Below are positions 12,094 to 27,373 of a DNA stretch of 64,000 nt, piece after piece. Each line of letters starts with the position of its first letter. Within the stretch, counting starts at the first letter, position 1. Below the pieces are notes generated by a model that did not search any database, was not told the origin of the DNA, and was given only the letters and a program-made list of their open reading frames with translations. A program made the translations under genes and the position numbers. The stretch covers positions 28,983,396-29,047,395 of the forward strand of contig CM043960.1 of assembly GCA_014529385.2 (NCBI GenBank), written 5' to 3'. The DNA is from Adiantum capillus-veneris. Taxonomy: Eukaryota > Streptophyta > Polypodiopsida > Polypodiales > Pteridaceae.

Positions 12094-13557
12094 TCAATCG
12101 TATTCCATAGCTTCAGTACACTCAGATCGCCAATGTCCATCCCCCAAACAGAAAAGGCATGTCTTGGGGCGATTAGGATCTCGGCCACCTCTTCCGTGAC
12201 CTCGTCCTCCCCCTTGACCCCGTCCTCCTGCTTGACCTTGCACAGGCGTCTCTGATGTATGAGCATGAGCCATCGCCACAGCAGGCTCTTGTCCCTGCCC
12301 TATCTGTGGTTGTTGCCAGGTAGAAGAGTCCCCTCGACTCCAACGACCCCGGCCATTGAAATAACATTCCACTGTATTATGAGTATTGGTCGTGCAAATC
12401 GCACACCACTTCTGATTCATTGCACATTCCTGAGCAGCATGGCCCGGATTCCGACATTGGGAACACCATATTTCCTTCAGACTTTTAGCCACTGCAGCCG
12501 ATTCCGTCGATCTGGATGATACACCTTTCCCGTGATGCTGGGATTTTTTCCGCGGTGTCTCCTCCAATTCTTTCCCCAAATCGCTGTTGCCTGAGTCCGA
12601 GGAATCAGATACTGCGGATTCCGACTCCGAACTATCACTGCCACTGTCCTGTGACTTCCGATGAGATTTCTTCCTGTCTTTCTTCTTTGACTTCTTTGGA
12701 TATTCCGTATCCTCTAAAGCCTCTCCTGCTACTACAGCCCTAGAAATTACAGTATCCAGTGGAGTAGTTACCTTATCCACTGTTGCCATAGCCGTTCTAA
12801 GATCCTTGTTGAGCCCCCGCAAAAAATAATCATTTAGCACTTCGGCTGCCGGCCTTTGTGCCTGAGGTACCCTCTGCAAAAGCATCCGAAATTTTGCAGC
12901 GTAATCCTCCACTGGCAATGACTTCTGCCGGAGCGTTCGAAGCTTCTCCAAATGTTGAGGGACTGTCTTTTCCGTTCGAAACCTTTGTAGAAACGCTATG
13001 GATCCGTCGGCATACGTCTGGTAATGGTCATCAGAGTATTCGGACAACCATTTTGCAACTTTCCCTGAGAGTGTAGATTCAAACACCAATTGTTGATGGA
13101 GAGGAATCACCACCCCAGGATGATTCAATCCATAAGCTTTATTGAATTGGCGCAAATGTGCATCTGGGTCTTCACTCGAAAGACCTCGAAACTGAGTATA
13201 CTTAATCTGAGGATGAGCCATCACCCCTTGCCCAACTATTCCTCCTCCTCCCAGGAAAAGCTGACGAGCACTAGGAGGTGGAGACAGTGGCGAAGATACC
13301 CCCGGACTGCTTACCGGAGATGGTGGTGGAGCAACTTGTGTGGGTGAGGGTGAACGTACGACAGGAGGACATGACTGACTGCGCGGAGTACGTCTCGCTC
13401 GCCACAACCGCCTACCACGCACTGGGCTTGGTGTTGGAGAGACAGATTCCTCAATCTGCTGTGAAGAAAAAACAAATTCATCTGAACCGCCTCTCCTCCG
13501 TCGTCTTCCTACAATTGGAACCACAGGGTCAGGCGGACCCCGCGACCTAGTGCGCAT
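12094..13557 (-). CDS. Gag polyprotein, Ty3 element
   Basis: 487 codons from an ATG just inside the 5' LTR region. A Pro/Ser-rich, Arg-rich N-terminus (residues 1-110) precedes a capsid-like region typical of plant Ty3 gag (KVAKWLSEYSDDH, then FLQRFRTEKTVPQHLEKLRT, residues about 165-210), an acidic Ser-rich linker, and three CCHC zinc knuckles: CSQCRNPGHAAQEC, CAICTTNTHNTVEC and CLFCLGDGHWRSEC. It builds the virus-like particle and packages RNA in the cytoplasm. It ends at a single TGA, after which the same frame continues into protease, so gag-pol was probably one polyprotein and the TGA is likely a mutation from TGG or CGA. Confidence 0.9.
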   Translation of the reverse strand: MRTRSRGPPDPVVPIVGRRRRRGGSDEFVFSSQQIEESVSPTPSPVRGRRLWRARRTPRSQSCPPVVRSPSPTQVAPPPSPVSSPGVSSPLSPPPSARQLFLGGGGIVGQGVMAHPQIKYTQFRGLSSEDPDAHLRQFNKAYGLNHPGVVIPLHQQLVFESTLSGKVAKWLSEYSDDHYQTYADGSIAFLQRFRTEKTVPQHLEKLRTLRQKSLPVEDYAAKFRMLLQRVPQAQRPAAEVLNDYFLRGLNKDLRTAMATVDKVTTPLDTVISRAVVAGEALEDTEYPKKSKKKDRKKSHRKSQDSGSDSSESESAVSDSSDSGNSDLGKELEETPRKKSQHHGKGVSSRSTESAAVAKSLKEIWCSQCRNPGHAAQECAMNQKWCAICTTNTHNTVECYFNGRGRWSRGDSSTWQQPQIGQGQEPAVAMAHAHTSETPVQGQAGGRGQGGGRGHGRGGRDPNRPKTCLFCLGDGHWRSECTEAMEYD

Positions 13558-13581
13558 GCATATTCATCGCTGGCTATCCAT

Positions 13582-13599
13582 CACGCATCGTGGTCGCCA
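13582..13599 (-). other. Putative primer binding site of the Ty3 element
   Basis: Two bases inside the 5' LTR the minus strand reads TGGCGACCACGATG, starting with the TGG that pairs with a tRNA 3' CCA. It is not the common tRNA-Met or tRNA-Asp site of plant elements. The matching tRNA was not identified. Confidence 0.5.
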
Positions 13600-13601
13600 G
13601 A

Positions 13602-13994
13602 TGTAATGGCTATTGCCCGCACTGGAGCAATAGGCATTACGGGAATGATTACCCGCAACTACATTCTATGAACATCAACATATAGAATGACAAGAAAAGG
13701 AAGTACACAGTACACAGGCACAGAACACCTCTTGCTTCATTCATGTATATTCCAGACTCAGAGTTACAATAGTAGAGGCCATGAATATCATAGAGATTGG
13801 TTAAGTTACATCAAAAGACAGGTATGCCCCTCCATATACAACCGCTGCTCCAGCGCAGATCGAGAACGGTGCACACACTCCTGTCCCATGATATCCCGTG
13901 AAGAACTGCCGCTACGGCCGCCACATACCGCATGACTCCTGATCCGCAGTGTCTAGAGGACCGAAGGACCGCATGTGCGGCTAATGCCGTAACA
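13602..13994 (-). repeat. 5' LTR of the Ty3 element
   Basis: 393 bases, same ends as the partner LTR but with an 8-bp deletion near 13955 relative to it. It keeps the two tandem stems at 13604-13639 and following. Confidence 0.95.
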
Positions 13995-14100
13995 ATAAAC
14001 TTGTTGTCCTTTTGCATAGTCCATAATTCACTTATGTTTTTGCCATATGTCAGTTGCAATAAATAAGTCTTTATCAGTTTCCATAACAACACCAAGATCT
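13995..14100. repeat. Low-copy repeat, copy 2, right part
   Basis: Continues copy 2 after the nested Ty3 element and matches about 4641-4745 (ataaactt, then catagtccataatt, cttatg, ttgcc, gttgcaataaataa). After this it merges into the leader and gag of the decayed Athila/Tat-like element. Confidence 0.75.
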
Positions 14101-14271
14101 TCCAAACAATATGCTTGTTTTGAGCTTCTGCATGCTCTAGTTTGCATTGTGAGCATCAAGGAAAAAGGAAAAAATAAGAAAATAAGAAAAACAAAACCAA
14201 GAAATGAAAAACAAACAAAATAAAAGGCAAACATTTAGTGCTTACCAATGCTTGGAGGACATTGACATCAC

Positions 14272-16212
14272 ATGTACTTATGCTCTGGTCGAGTGCTAGA
14301 GTCTAAACAACTAGAGAGCACTTTGATTTGTGCAAGTACTCACTATCCACCCACATTAGGTTCTAGGTCTTCGGCTGGGACCCAAGGTAGTGCAATCCAA
14401 TACTTAAACTTTGTGGCTAGTGTCTCTTTCTTCGGCTACGATGTGATGGAGGGACACCTTATACCAAACCTTGAAAATCCAAATCAAAATGTGCCTATCT
14501 TGGCCCTACAACCCTGTGCTAGTGTGTTTAGTCACCTAATAGAAACATTTACTAGAGTCACTTGTTTAGAACATGTGGCTATTGAAGTAAACGAAGAAGG
14601 GGGGGAGATAGATTCATCTTTTACATCCCATGTAGACCTTGCACTCCCTAAGAGTGTCCATGTGGATATTCTACCCACTGTATTTACTAATGTCCCTACA
14701 AGGCTATCACCGTCTGAACTTCTATTACCTGATGTTAGGAATCTTGCAGACATGCAAGAATTTGAACGTTATGTGCAAGCGGTTAGATAGAATGAAATAG
14801 ACATCTTACGTAGAACAACACCGATGAATGAGGCAAAGGACCTTATGAAAACAACCATACCATTCGAGCAATCAAATTCTCCCAAATTAGTAGTCATTAA
14901 GAGTCAAACCATAGGGAGCCACAATACATCCACTTCAAAGGAAACCTCTAGCACACCAAATCCTAGAAGGGGTATTTCTCAATGGAAATTTGGAATATGA
15001 CCTACAAACTAAAACTTTGATCGACCCATATATGCACTACACACACCATGTGGGTTGGTTAGATGTCTTGCAATCGACATCTAGTGCCACCGGTCTAGAG
15101 GAGCACCTAGTGCCCCAATCTAACGGAGCAACAACAAATGGTCTGCGATGTCATCCATAGGATTGTCTAGTTGGAGAGGCAAAACAAGATATTAACATGC
15201 CTTTGATGGGTCTTATGAGATTCTTGGATATAGATAAGGCCAAACAATTGACCCTATCACAAATGGAGACTCCTTCAGTGAGCCCCATGGATCCCTCGTA
15301 TGTTGTTTAGCCTAGAGTCTCAATGTAGTTTGAGCCCACAAGCATTACCTTTTGTTTCCCAAACCTAGCTCAAAGTTCTTCTAGAAACTAGCCTACTCCG
15401 GTGATGAGTATGATGGAAAGTACACCCTTGACCTTGGTCATTTTTTACCTTATTTGTTAGTATTGCACGGCTACCTGGTAGTGTAGGGCCTACAATAGTA
15501 CTCACAAGTGTGCATCATCATATGTACCTATTGCCACTCATGCTCATGTAGCTTCTACACCCCCAATTATTCCAATGGCTTAAGCTCCATGAGCACATTA
15601 TTCTAACTCTTATTCAAGTGGAGCCATGCCAACTAATCATAACATGTCATGCCACATTTGCTATGATTAGGGCCACACATGTGAACTTTGGACCATCATG
15701 TGGCACAAAATTGTACCAAGCATGGGGCTTGAGGACCATGAGTATGCCAAGTCCAATGCCAACCCCCATTCCACATATAGTTTTGGGAGCACCTATACCT
15801 ACTATACCAGCTCATTTAGTTGATTTGGCAACATTTGCTCAAACTATCAATCGATCTATTGGACGGAGAATATGTGTAGTATACTTGAGAGAGAGCCTAG
15901 AAGCAAGGTGGTACAAAGTGGCCAAGCTCACACATAAATTTAACGCTGATGGAGACGTTAGAACTTAGAAAGCATATTGAAGTATTAAAATATGTATGTG
16001 ATTCCTTGAAGGAGCATAATGAGTTAGATAAATGTAAAGCCTTAAGATTGACCTTGAGAGAGAAGGTTGGAGATTGGTATAGGACCTTAAGGGTTGAAGA
16101 GTGCACACATTACCATAGTTTTAGGAGAGTGTTCTCAAAAGAGCACATACGAGAGGGTGTGCTTTGGGTAGCATCTCAATTCCAAAAAGCCAAACGAGAG
16201 GGGAGTTAGTAA
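14272..16212 (+). pseudogene. Decayed gag of the Athila/Tat-like element
   Basis: From an ATG in MYLCSGRVLESKQLES this region parallels the gag at 56830, and both continue with a YPPTLGS block. It passes through PDVRNLADMQEFERYVQAVR near 14740, HHVGWLDVLQS-type sequence near 15050 and GDWYRTLRVEE near 16075. The first 172 codons are open. After that, stops and shifts are frequent. At 16161 it keeps TGG (GVLWVASQ) where the better copy has TAG. Sequence of the same family continues weakly to about 16450. Confidence 0.85.
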
Positions 16213-16490
16213 GAGATTCTATTAGTTGTTTGAAACATGTAAATTGTCGTTGTACCCCAAAATGAGCATTTCAACAATAGGAAACTGCTCAATAGATTCA
16301 TTAGAGGGTTGCAACATGAGGATATCTACAATGGCCTATTTATTAGAGATGTCACTACTTGGGAAGAAATCACTACCAATGCAATCTAATTAGAAGACAA
16401 TTTAAAGATTGTAGGATAAAGGGTGCCTTCTGAACCAGTGTACTATCTCGCAAGCATCTCATGGAGAACATCTGGAAAGTGGCCATAGTT

Positions 16491-16930
16491 TATGAAGATA
16501 TATTTGTGGAAAGTAATGTGGGGTGCTCTATCGATGGGCATAAAGATCCAGGAAAGAGGAATTGGGTCTGATCAATGCTTGGGGTGCATGATAGCTAGTG
16601 AAGGTATGGCCCACCTATTCATGGAATGCCAGGAAATCAGAGGCTTGGCTGGGAAAATCTGCAAGTGGGTCCGAAGGACATGGTAGATCAGGTTCTTCAA
16701 GACTACTCAGTTCCTTGGTGGCGAGAAGAGGAGAAGTCTTGCTCTCCTTATCTGCACTCAAATTGTCGGGTACTTCGTCTTTCACCATATATGGCAAGTA
16801 AGGAACCACCGTGTGTTTGCAGGAGATCTTGATGTGGCAAGCTTCTCAGAGATTATATAAGAAAGCAGAGTGATGATCTATACGCTCAGAAGCAAGCAAG
16901 ACTCAAGAGACTAGTCTAGGGCCACCCATG
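16491..16930 (+). pseudogene. LINE 3' remnant with RT zinc-binding domain
   Basis: The frame reads YLWKVMWGALSMGIKIQERG, then QCLGCMIASEGMAHLFMEC. This matches the zf-RVT zinc-binding domain at the end of plant LINE reverse transcriptases (Trp-rich start, CxxC, then HLFxxC). A few stops interrupt the continuation to about 16930. No upstream reverse transcriptase is present, as expected of a 5'-truncated LINE. The following 200 bases may be its 3' UTR. Confidence 0.75.
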
Positions 16931-17159
16931 CCGTATTGTCAACCTGCGGTGGTAAGTAAATGCCTTGAACTATAGTTCACCTACTTTGTGAAGCTGGTTA
17001 TGATTAGCCTCGGTGAGAGGCTTTAGACATCCAATTTGTAATCTTCAACATTTCAAGGCTCGGCTTAAGCTTGAGTTTGTTTTGTAATTTTGTTGCTATG
17101 ACTATACAATTCACTACAAATTGTGAGTTTTGCAAGGAAAAAAAAGATTCTCTTTCTCT
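16931..17159. other. Possible LINE 3' UTR
   Basis: No frame of interest. It follows the LINE remnant directly and passes through an A-rich stretch (ggaaaaaaaagatt near 17138) into the simple-repeat field. Confidence 0.35.
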
Positions 17160-19560
<2,401 letters not shown>

Positions 19561-19584
19561 AGATGGCATTATTAGTGAGAGATT

Positions 19585-19709
19585 GTTGTGCTTGGCAATG
19601 CCTTGGTCGATATGTATGTCCAATGTGGTGCGCTTTGTAAACCACGAAACTTCTTGAGGACCCTCTATCCAGAAGGTCGTCTCTTGGAGTGCATTGATTG
19701 CGAGATATG

Positions 19710-19789
<80 letters not shown>

Positions 19790-19930
19790 CGAAAGAGACA
19801 TGATGAAATTTACGATGATATTGCGAAAAATTGTTTTGATTAGCAATGCCTTGGTCGATATGTATGTTAAATGTGGTGCGGTTTGTAAACCACAAAACAA
19901 TCTTTGCCTAAGCCAATGTTTGGGTTTTTC
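19585..19930 (+). pseudogene. Two PPR-repeat scraps flanking a (CA)n tract
   Basis: LGNALVDMYVQCGALCKPRN (from about 19592) and ISNALVDMYVKCGAVCKPQN (from about 19840) are the conserved NALVDMYxKCG part of plant PPR repeats. They are separated by a 77-base CA tract (19710-19786). The partial duplication shows that PPR scraps travel together with simple repeats in this genome. Confidence 0.75.
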
Positions 19931-20499
19931 CTTTAAAAAAATTGTTTAATAAAATCCCTACTTCAAATTTTCGTACGGTGCATATCGACAATACTACATG
20001 CATGCTTGTTCCTTGAATCAAAATGTAAGAAAATGAAGCTAACAAACTATCGTCATTTTTATAAAAAAAAGATTTTACTAAAAAAACTAGCCCCTCTAAC
20101 ACTAGAGGAAAAGCATAAGTCCCCCTTCAACAGTGGAGGGGATAAAAGTGGCGGGGGAAAGGCACATTCCTTACGGTATTATAAAAAATGTGGAGAATTG
20201 TGGCAACTCCACACCATACTTATGTATGGTTTTTTTTCCCACAACACACCAGCATTCTGTGCATGATGTTTGCACAAAAAACACTAGCATTTTGCACGTG
20301 CATGCTGCTGTATTGTACGGTTTACTGCAACAAATAATTCCATGCTGTCGATTAACGCAAAGCTTTTGCATTGCCGTTTTTATTGAGAATCCATATTTAC
20401 TTAACATTCTGTCATTAATTGGTGATTTAGTGATCAAGGTTGCTCATCGATTATGCAATACTATGATGTTGTTGTTGAAAATCCAGGGATCAATTGATT
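19931..20499. other. No recognisable gene
   Basis: Only short frames without motifs; AT-rich with several A-runs. Confidence 0.5.
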
Positions 20500-21360
20500 G
20501 CTAGTATATTGTATAGCATTATCAATTTATCATTCCAAGTTTAGAGTTCGTTTTTGTGTACATATCAATTTAGTGTGTTGAGAAGAAAAGTGAAATTTTA
20601 TTTATGTACGTATCAATTTAGGGTATTAAGAAGAAAATTGAATTTTACTTCTGTTGTTGGGTAGATATGAAGGACTGTATGACTCTCCAAAAGCCTGATG
20701 ACTTCGACATCAATCGCCCTCTCAATTGCAAATGTCGTGCTCTCCCATTCACACACTATAGTCATCATCTCATTTGTGCAGGCCCCCGTCTTAAACTGTA
20801 AAATTGAATTTACTTCTGTTGTGGCGTAAATATAGAGACCTATATGACACTCCAAAGCCTGATCACTTCGACATCAATTGTCTTATTGGTTGCAAATGTC
20901 ATCATCTCTCGTTTGTGTACGTCCCCGTCTTGAACTGTAAAATTTATCACACACCAAAAGCATGATTACTTCGACACCAATCGTCCTCTCGATTGCAAAT
21001 GTCGTTGTCTCCCATCCAGACACACTGTGGTGATTGTCTCCTTTGTACACACCCCCATTTTAAATTGTAAAGTTGCATTTAGTTATAGAATTCCATTGTT
21101 TAACTTGTCGAGACTGCAAAGAAGATTTAGTATATTGTTTAGTATTATCAATTTATCGTTCCAAGTTTAGAGGTCGTTTTTGTGTACATATCAATTTAGG
21201 GTGTTAAGAAGAAAAGTGACCTTTTTTTTGTGTATATATCAATTTAGGGTATTAAGAAGAAAACTGAATTTTACTTATGTTGTTGGGTAGATGTGAACAA
21301 CTGTATGACTCTCCAAAAGCCTGATGACTTCGACATCAATCGTCCTCTCGATTGCACATT
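20500..21360. repeat. Local direct repeats, about 630-bp period
   Basis: 20505-20740 recurs at 21128-21354 (tatcaatttagggtattaag, then gatgacttcgacatcaatcg). Two shorter diverged copies of the gacatcaat-cgtcctctcgattgcaaatgtc block lie between them, near 20865 and 20965. No coding frame. Confidence 0.8.
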
Positions 21361-21871
21361 GGCTATCACTTTGACCCCCCATGTCGTTCTGCCTAACCAA
21401 GCCACTTTCTGTTAGTTCCCAATGTAGGAGCACAATTCCCATTAGTTGGTACCCTTAGCACGCCATCCAATGTGAAATAATTGCACTTCCTATTAGTTTG
21501 TACGTGGAGGGCCCGTCCTAGGTTACGAGCATGGATTTTGACCAAACATATTGCACTGCTTTATCAACTTTTTGATGTCATTTACAAAATTTATTTATAT
21601 GCATTAATTTATTGATTTCCATTCCCTCCTCCTTGTCAATACAGTACTTGTCATTGCTGCAAGAAATCTAGCTCCCCTTTTGAGCTCTGAAGTGATAAAT
21701 GCTCTCGCCAATACATCATAATGTCATTTCAATGGTTGTAGGTAAAATGCTTCCCGAACTAGTATGGGGGAGTTAGCTAATGGTTGAGCGTAAAGTTGTT
21801 GTGTAGGGTTAGATTTAATGTGAAATGTATACACTTTTGCAATAGATTACGTCTATAATGTATTTTTTTGA

Positions 21872-21909
<38 letters not shown>

Positions 21910-21930
21910 GGAAAGAGATAACAACCCTTT
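21361..21930. other. No recognisable gene; short (GA)n at 21876-21907
   Basis: No frame with a motif. A 32-base GA run precedes the GIY-YIG remnant. Confidence 0.5.
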
Positions 21931-21933
21931 AAA

Positions 21934-22320
21934 TTAAATAAGGTCTCTTTTCTTTAGGTAATAGTATTTGTTAAAAGAAGACGGATTTTTGAAAAAAACA
22001 TTGTATCGATTTGGAGTAATCGATCTAAATTTCTTAATATAAAGTGTTTCTAAGTGATTTGCTTTGTCCTTTATTGTTGTTGAATCTATAATTTCGATAG
22101 TGAAATTTTTGTTGAACGGCTTGTATCTGCTAATGTCAGTTATCATGAATTTAGTAGGTTGTTTTTTATGTTGTAAAATCCTTCTTTTTAGATTATTCGT
22201 TTGTCCCATATATATTTTTTATTTATTATACATTGTAATTTATAAATAAAAATCTTACTTTCATTTTCTGGAGTTGTTGATTTTCGGGGAGACTTTGCTT
22301 TTGTAAAAAGAAAACAATTA
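21934..22320 (-). pseudogene. Frameshifted GIY-YIG endonuclease domain
   Basis: On the minus strand a frame ending IFIYKLQCIINKKYI carries the GIY half (here IYK). The next frame, GQTNNLKRRILQHKK, carries the YIG half and the Arg-rich helix that follows it. TIEIIDS and KANHLETLYIKKF fit the later strand and the conserved Glu helix. The two halves are out of phase by a slip in a TATATAT run near 22217. GIY-YIG nucleases occur in homing endonucleases and in Penelope-like retroelements. No reverse transcriptase is seen here. Base and codon use (AAA, ATA, AAT) resemble the AT-rich Helitron at 36.8-40.7 kb rather than the flanks. Confidence 0.65.
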
Positions 22321-22576
22321 CACTCTTTTAAAATGATTTTGTATGAACTTTTATGAGTTTTAATATAAATATATAAGGTATTTAAATATTTTAGAATATA
22401 GATTGTTATTTTAAAATTAACAATGGATTCACATTTAGGTGGAGAGAGAGAGAGAGAGAGAGAGATGTGAGAATGCATTATTTGACTATGTTGATAGATG
22501 ATTTAAAATATTATTGAACTTGTTGGTATTTGAGTAAAATGTGAATTTTTGGAGTAATAATTGTACCTTGAGACTC

Positions 22577-24120
22577 GTGGATGGAATCACCTATGTTTGC
22601 ACATTGGAGGAATGTGGCCTTATGCTACCTAACATGGTGTGGCAAGTAGGTTCTATGAACTGGATGCAAATGCCAAATGTGGTCCCATTATCAAAGCATT
22701 AGAACTTGTTAATGAGTTGTCTAGTGAAAATCTCGTCTCCTGGATGCGTTCATTGTAGGATATTCCCAACATGGCGATTGCAAGGAAGCACTACGATATT
22801 TTAACCAAATATGAAGGCAACAAATTTCTTCAAATGCAATCACCTATTCTTCCACCTTGAAGGGGTGTGGCCCTACACAACATCTTCATATGGGTGAGAG
22901 AACTCATGATGAGATTGCTAGCCAAGAGGTGTCGGACACACATGTGCCAAATGTGGTGCCCTTGTGAATGAACTTGATGAGCTCTTTGTACAAAATATTG
23001 TGTCTAGGAATGCAAGATATGCCCAACATGGTTGTGGCAAGAAAGCTCTGTGTTGTTTTCATCGGATGCAAAGGGAGGGGCTCTCTATAGATAGAATCAG
23101 TGCCCTACAAAGTGTGGCAAGGAAACTTCTCTAACCAGAAAAATTCCAAATATGGTGCCGCTATCAAAGCATGGAAAGTTCTATTGATGAGCTTTCTATC
23201 CAAAGTTACGTCTCTTGGAACCCATTCATTGCAGGATATGTACAACATAGGTGTTGCAAAGAACCTCCGGGTTGTTTTAACCGGATAGGAAGGAAAGTCC
23301 TTTCTCCAAATGCAATCACCTATGCTTGCACCTTGAGAGGTATGTGGACGATTTTCACATGCGTGAGAAAATTCATGATGAGATTGCTAATCAGGGGTTG
23401 TTGTAAAAACATGCTATGCTTGGCAATGCGTTGGTCTATATGTATGCCAGAAAGCATGTGCAATTACCTATGCTTTCACCTTGAAGGTGTGTGTCCTTAT
23501 GCTACTGAGCATGTTGTGGCAAGGAAGCGCTGAGAGGTTTTAAGCCCAACTTGGCTCTAACAAGGAAGATCTATACTACTTTCACCAGCTGCGAACAGAA
23601 GGTATCTCTCTAGATGCAATTGGCTATGCTTCCTACTTGAAGGACAAGGCATCTCTCTAGATGCTATCACCTATGGTTGCACCTTGAAGGCCTAAGGTCG
23701 AGATGTATACCAGATGTGGTGCGATTTTACCAAGGGTAGTGTCAGTAGGCGCAGGGTTGTTTCCACCTATGCTTGAACGTTGAAGGTGTGGCTCTCTCAT
23801 GTGCTGTCTAGTGAAAATCTCATCTCCTGGATGCATTCATTGTAGCATATTCCCAACATGGCTATTGCAAGGAAGCACTCGGATGTTTTAACCAGATATG
23901 AAGGAAAGTACTTTCTCCAAATGCAATCACCTATGCTTGCCCTTATGTTGCCCTACATAATGTGGCAAGGAAACTTCTCGAAACCAGAAAAATTCTAAAT
24001 TTGGTGCCGCTATCAAAGCATGGAAAGTTTTATTGATGAGCTTTATATCCAAAATTGCGTCTCTTGGAACACATTAATTGCAAGATGCCTTCAAGGTGAA
24101 AGCATAGGTGATTGCATTTG
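22577..24120 (+). pseudogene. Scrambled PPR-repeat remnants (copy A)
   Basis: Fragments of successive PPR repeats are recognisable in shifting frames: NAKCGPIIKALEL, ENLVSWMRS, then a SNAITY-type stretch at tccaaatgcaatcacctatgc, a MGERTHDEIASQ block, and again PNAITYACTLRG near 23310. This is the order expected in PLS-type PPR proteins. Stops and shifts interrupt every repeat. At the end (24085-24160) a PPR fragment runs on the opposite strand. Confidence 0.75.
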
Positions 24121-24482
24121 CCACCTCCTTTGGCATCCATATAGACCAAGGCATTGCCACCCATCCGCATCGTTAGTCAGATGGGTCCGAGACCCCCATC
24201 CTTCCATACCAGCCATCTGGCCTCCCCGTTCCATGCTGCTCCCAATGAGCATCAGTTTCCAATTCCAAAGGACGAGCATAAAAAATAATCTAGGTTCCAC
24301 ATCCCAGCACCGCCAAGTAATGTCATTTTCGAACACACACTCGGCCCACACTTTGTCATATCCCTGCATCTCTTTCGGCTCTCTACTCTAGATACCACCT
24401 GTACATGCTATCGGGACCATTGAGGAGATCGCCCGCTGTATTGCAGGACACCTCGAGCAAAGGGACATCCATACAAGTGTGT

Positions 24483-25265
24483 TCATGACAGGACCTGCAC
24501 CCTCTTGCTCAATTGTATCCTAATGACAACCACTCCCGGAGGGTCCACTTTAGACCGTCTCGACACAGCAACTAAACCATAATAGGACTCAGAATCCCTT
24601 CTATTTAGAGTCTCCATAACCACAAGCATGACTTGATCATCGTGCATTTTTTTGTCGAAGGGACTTGCGCCTGACACGTTTCCATAACACAGACCTGGCT
24701 GTCCCGAGATTGAAATTACCAGCATCTGCATACCCTTGTCACGCATCTCTTCGTCGAAAGGGCTCGCGCTCGCTACTTTTCCATAAAACAGACCTTTGTC
24801 ACGCCTTTCCTGGTTTTGCCTGCGTAATATCCTTGGCTCACCCTTCAATACCACAGCTTGCCTTCTGTCAACCTGATATGGACAGGTTCCGGTGGTTTTA
24901 CCCGCGACCCCTGACCGCTGGCCTTCTTTGTCGATACCCATTCTGCTTCCCCTGCGCTCTCGCAAATAGTCTCCCACAAGGAGACCCGTACCGCCGGATA
25001 ACCTGAAAACGGCACCCCATGAGATGCCTCCAACAACCTTTCCTGCCCTTGATGCCCACAAGCCAAGAGTCACCTCCTGGCACTCCCCCCCACTTGCTTC
25101 ATTCGCACAGTACTCATTGTGTGAGTCTGGCTCGCAGGTCACCGATTTCCTTAGTTCTGTTTTTCTAAACACAGCACCATCATGCATAAATCGTTCAAAA
25201 GCCTCTCTCCACGAAAGATGCAAATAGAGGATGGTAATGAGGACAAAGTACAGGTGAGAGCACAT
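24483..25265 (-). pseudogene. Unknown 260-codon frame in duplicated segment (copy A)
   Basis: Open for 260 codons in copy A. In copy B the same sequence is split into two frames (48429-48692 and 48884-49210). A motif occurs twice: LFYGKVASASPFDEEM and LCYGNVSGASPFDKKM, about 40 residues apart. The second is followed by DDQVMLVVMETLN and SESYYGLVA. No family recognised, and no signal peptide beyond a weak hydrophobic start. It may be a fragment of a host gene captured into the repeat, or chance. Confidence 0.35.
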
Positions 25266-25374
25266 GTATGTAGCCTTCTGATTGAGATCTCACAATACTC
25301 ATAGCTTAGCACGCTAGTTGATTAAAGGGAAGATAGAACAGATTCTGAGGTTGTCACATTTGATTGGAACTAGA

Positions 25375-27060
<1,686 letters not shown>

Positions 27061-27085
27061 TCCGGTAATCGAGATGATCGACCCT

Positions 27086-27354
27086 ACCATGTTCCATTGT
27101 ATGTCTTTTTTTGATATTTAGATCTTCTAATAGTTACATTTTGTTGTGTATGATTTACACGTATTATAAGTTTTGTTATAATAGATGTTATATTGTTATA
27201 TTTAATATCTATGATTGTCCCAAAAGTTCCATTAGCTATACCTATTGCTAGATCTATGTTTTGTGTAAACATTACTAATGCCCCTATTGCTACTTTGGAT
27301 AGGGTATGGAATTTTGTATCATTTATCCAATGTTGTAGTTCATTAGGAAAATAA
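27086..27354 (-). pseudogene. Helitron 1 helicase, C-terminal fragment
   Basis: The minus-strand frame reads HYFPNELQHWIND, then KVAIGALVMFTQNIDLAIG and IANGTFGTIIDI. This is the late Pif1-helicase region of Helitrons (YPxEFL, LKxGxPVMLxRN, GLxNGT). It lies nearer the C-terminus than the 36.8-37.7 kb piece and in the same orientation. It is cut at 27086 against the duplicated segment, and at 27354 by the DNA transposon. Confidence 0.85.
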
Positions 27355-27373
27355 TGGACTCTCCTTGGGCCTT
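27355..27373 (+). repeat. Left terminal inverted repeat
   Basis: TGGACTCTCCTTGGGCCTT, matching the complement of 36796-36814 at 18 of 19 positions. The inverted match extends outward through 27341 (CATTAGGAAAATAA) with one more mismatch, but those bases also encode the conserved FPNE of the helicase, so they are probably target sequence. Confidence 0.85.

Larger units (their letters stand above)
5415..13994 (-). mobile_element. Nearly complete Ty3/gypsy LTR retrotransposon
   Basis: An 8.58-kb element coded on the minus strand: LTR, gag, protease, reverse transcriptase, RNase H, integrase, an additional 3' reading frame, LTR. Both LTRs begin and end TG/CA and the insertion is flanked by a perfect 5-bp duplication ATAAA. 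By eye the LTRs differ by about 15 substitutions and one 8-bp indel over about 393 bases, so the insertion is fairly young but not recent. All enzymatic domains are recognisable, but each boundary carries a stop or frameshift, so this copy is not autonomous. Gene order protease-RT-RNaseH-integrase is the Ty3 order. An extra frame between integrase and the 3' LTR is known from several plant Ty3 lineages. Confidence 0.95.
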
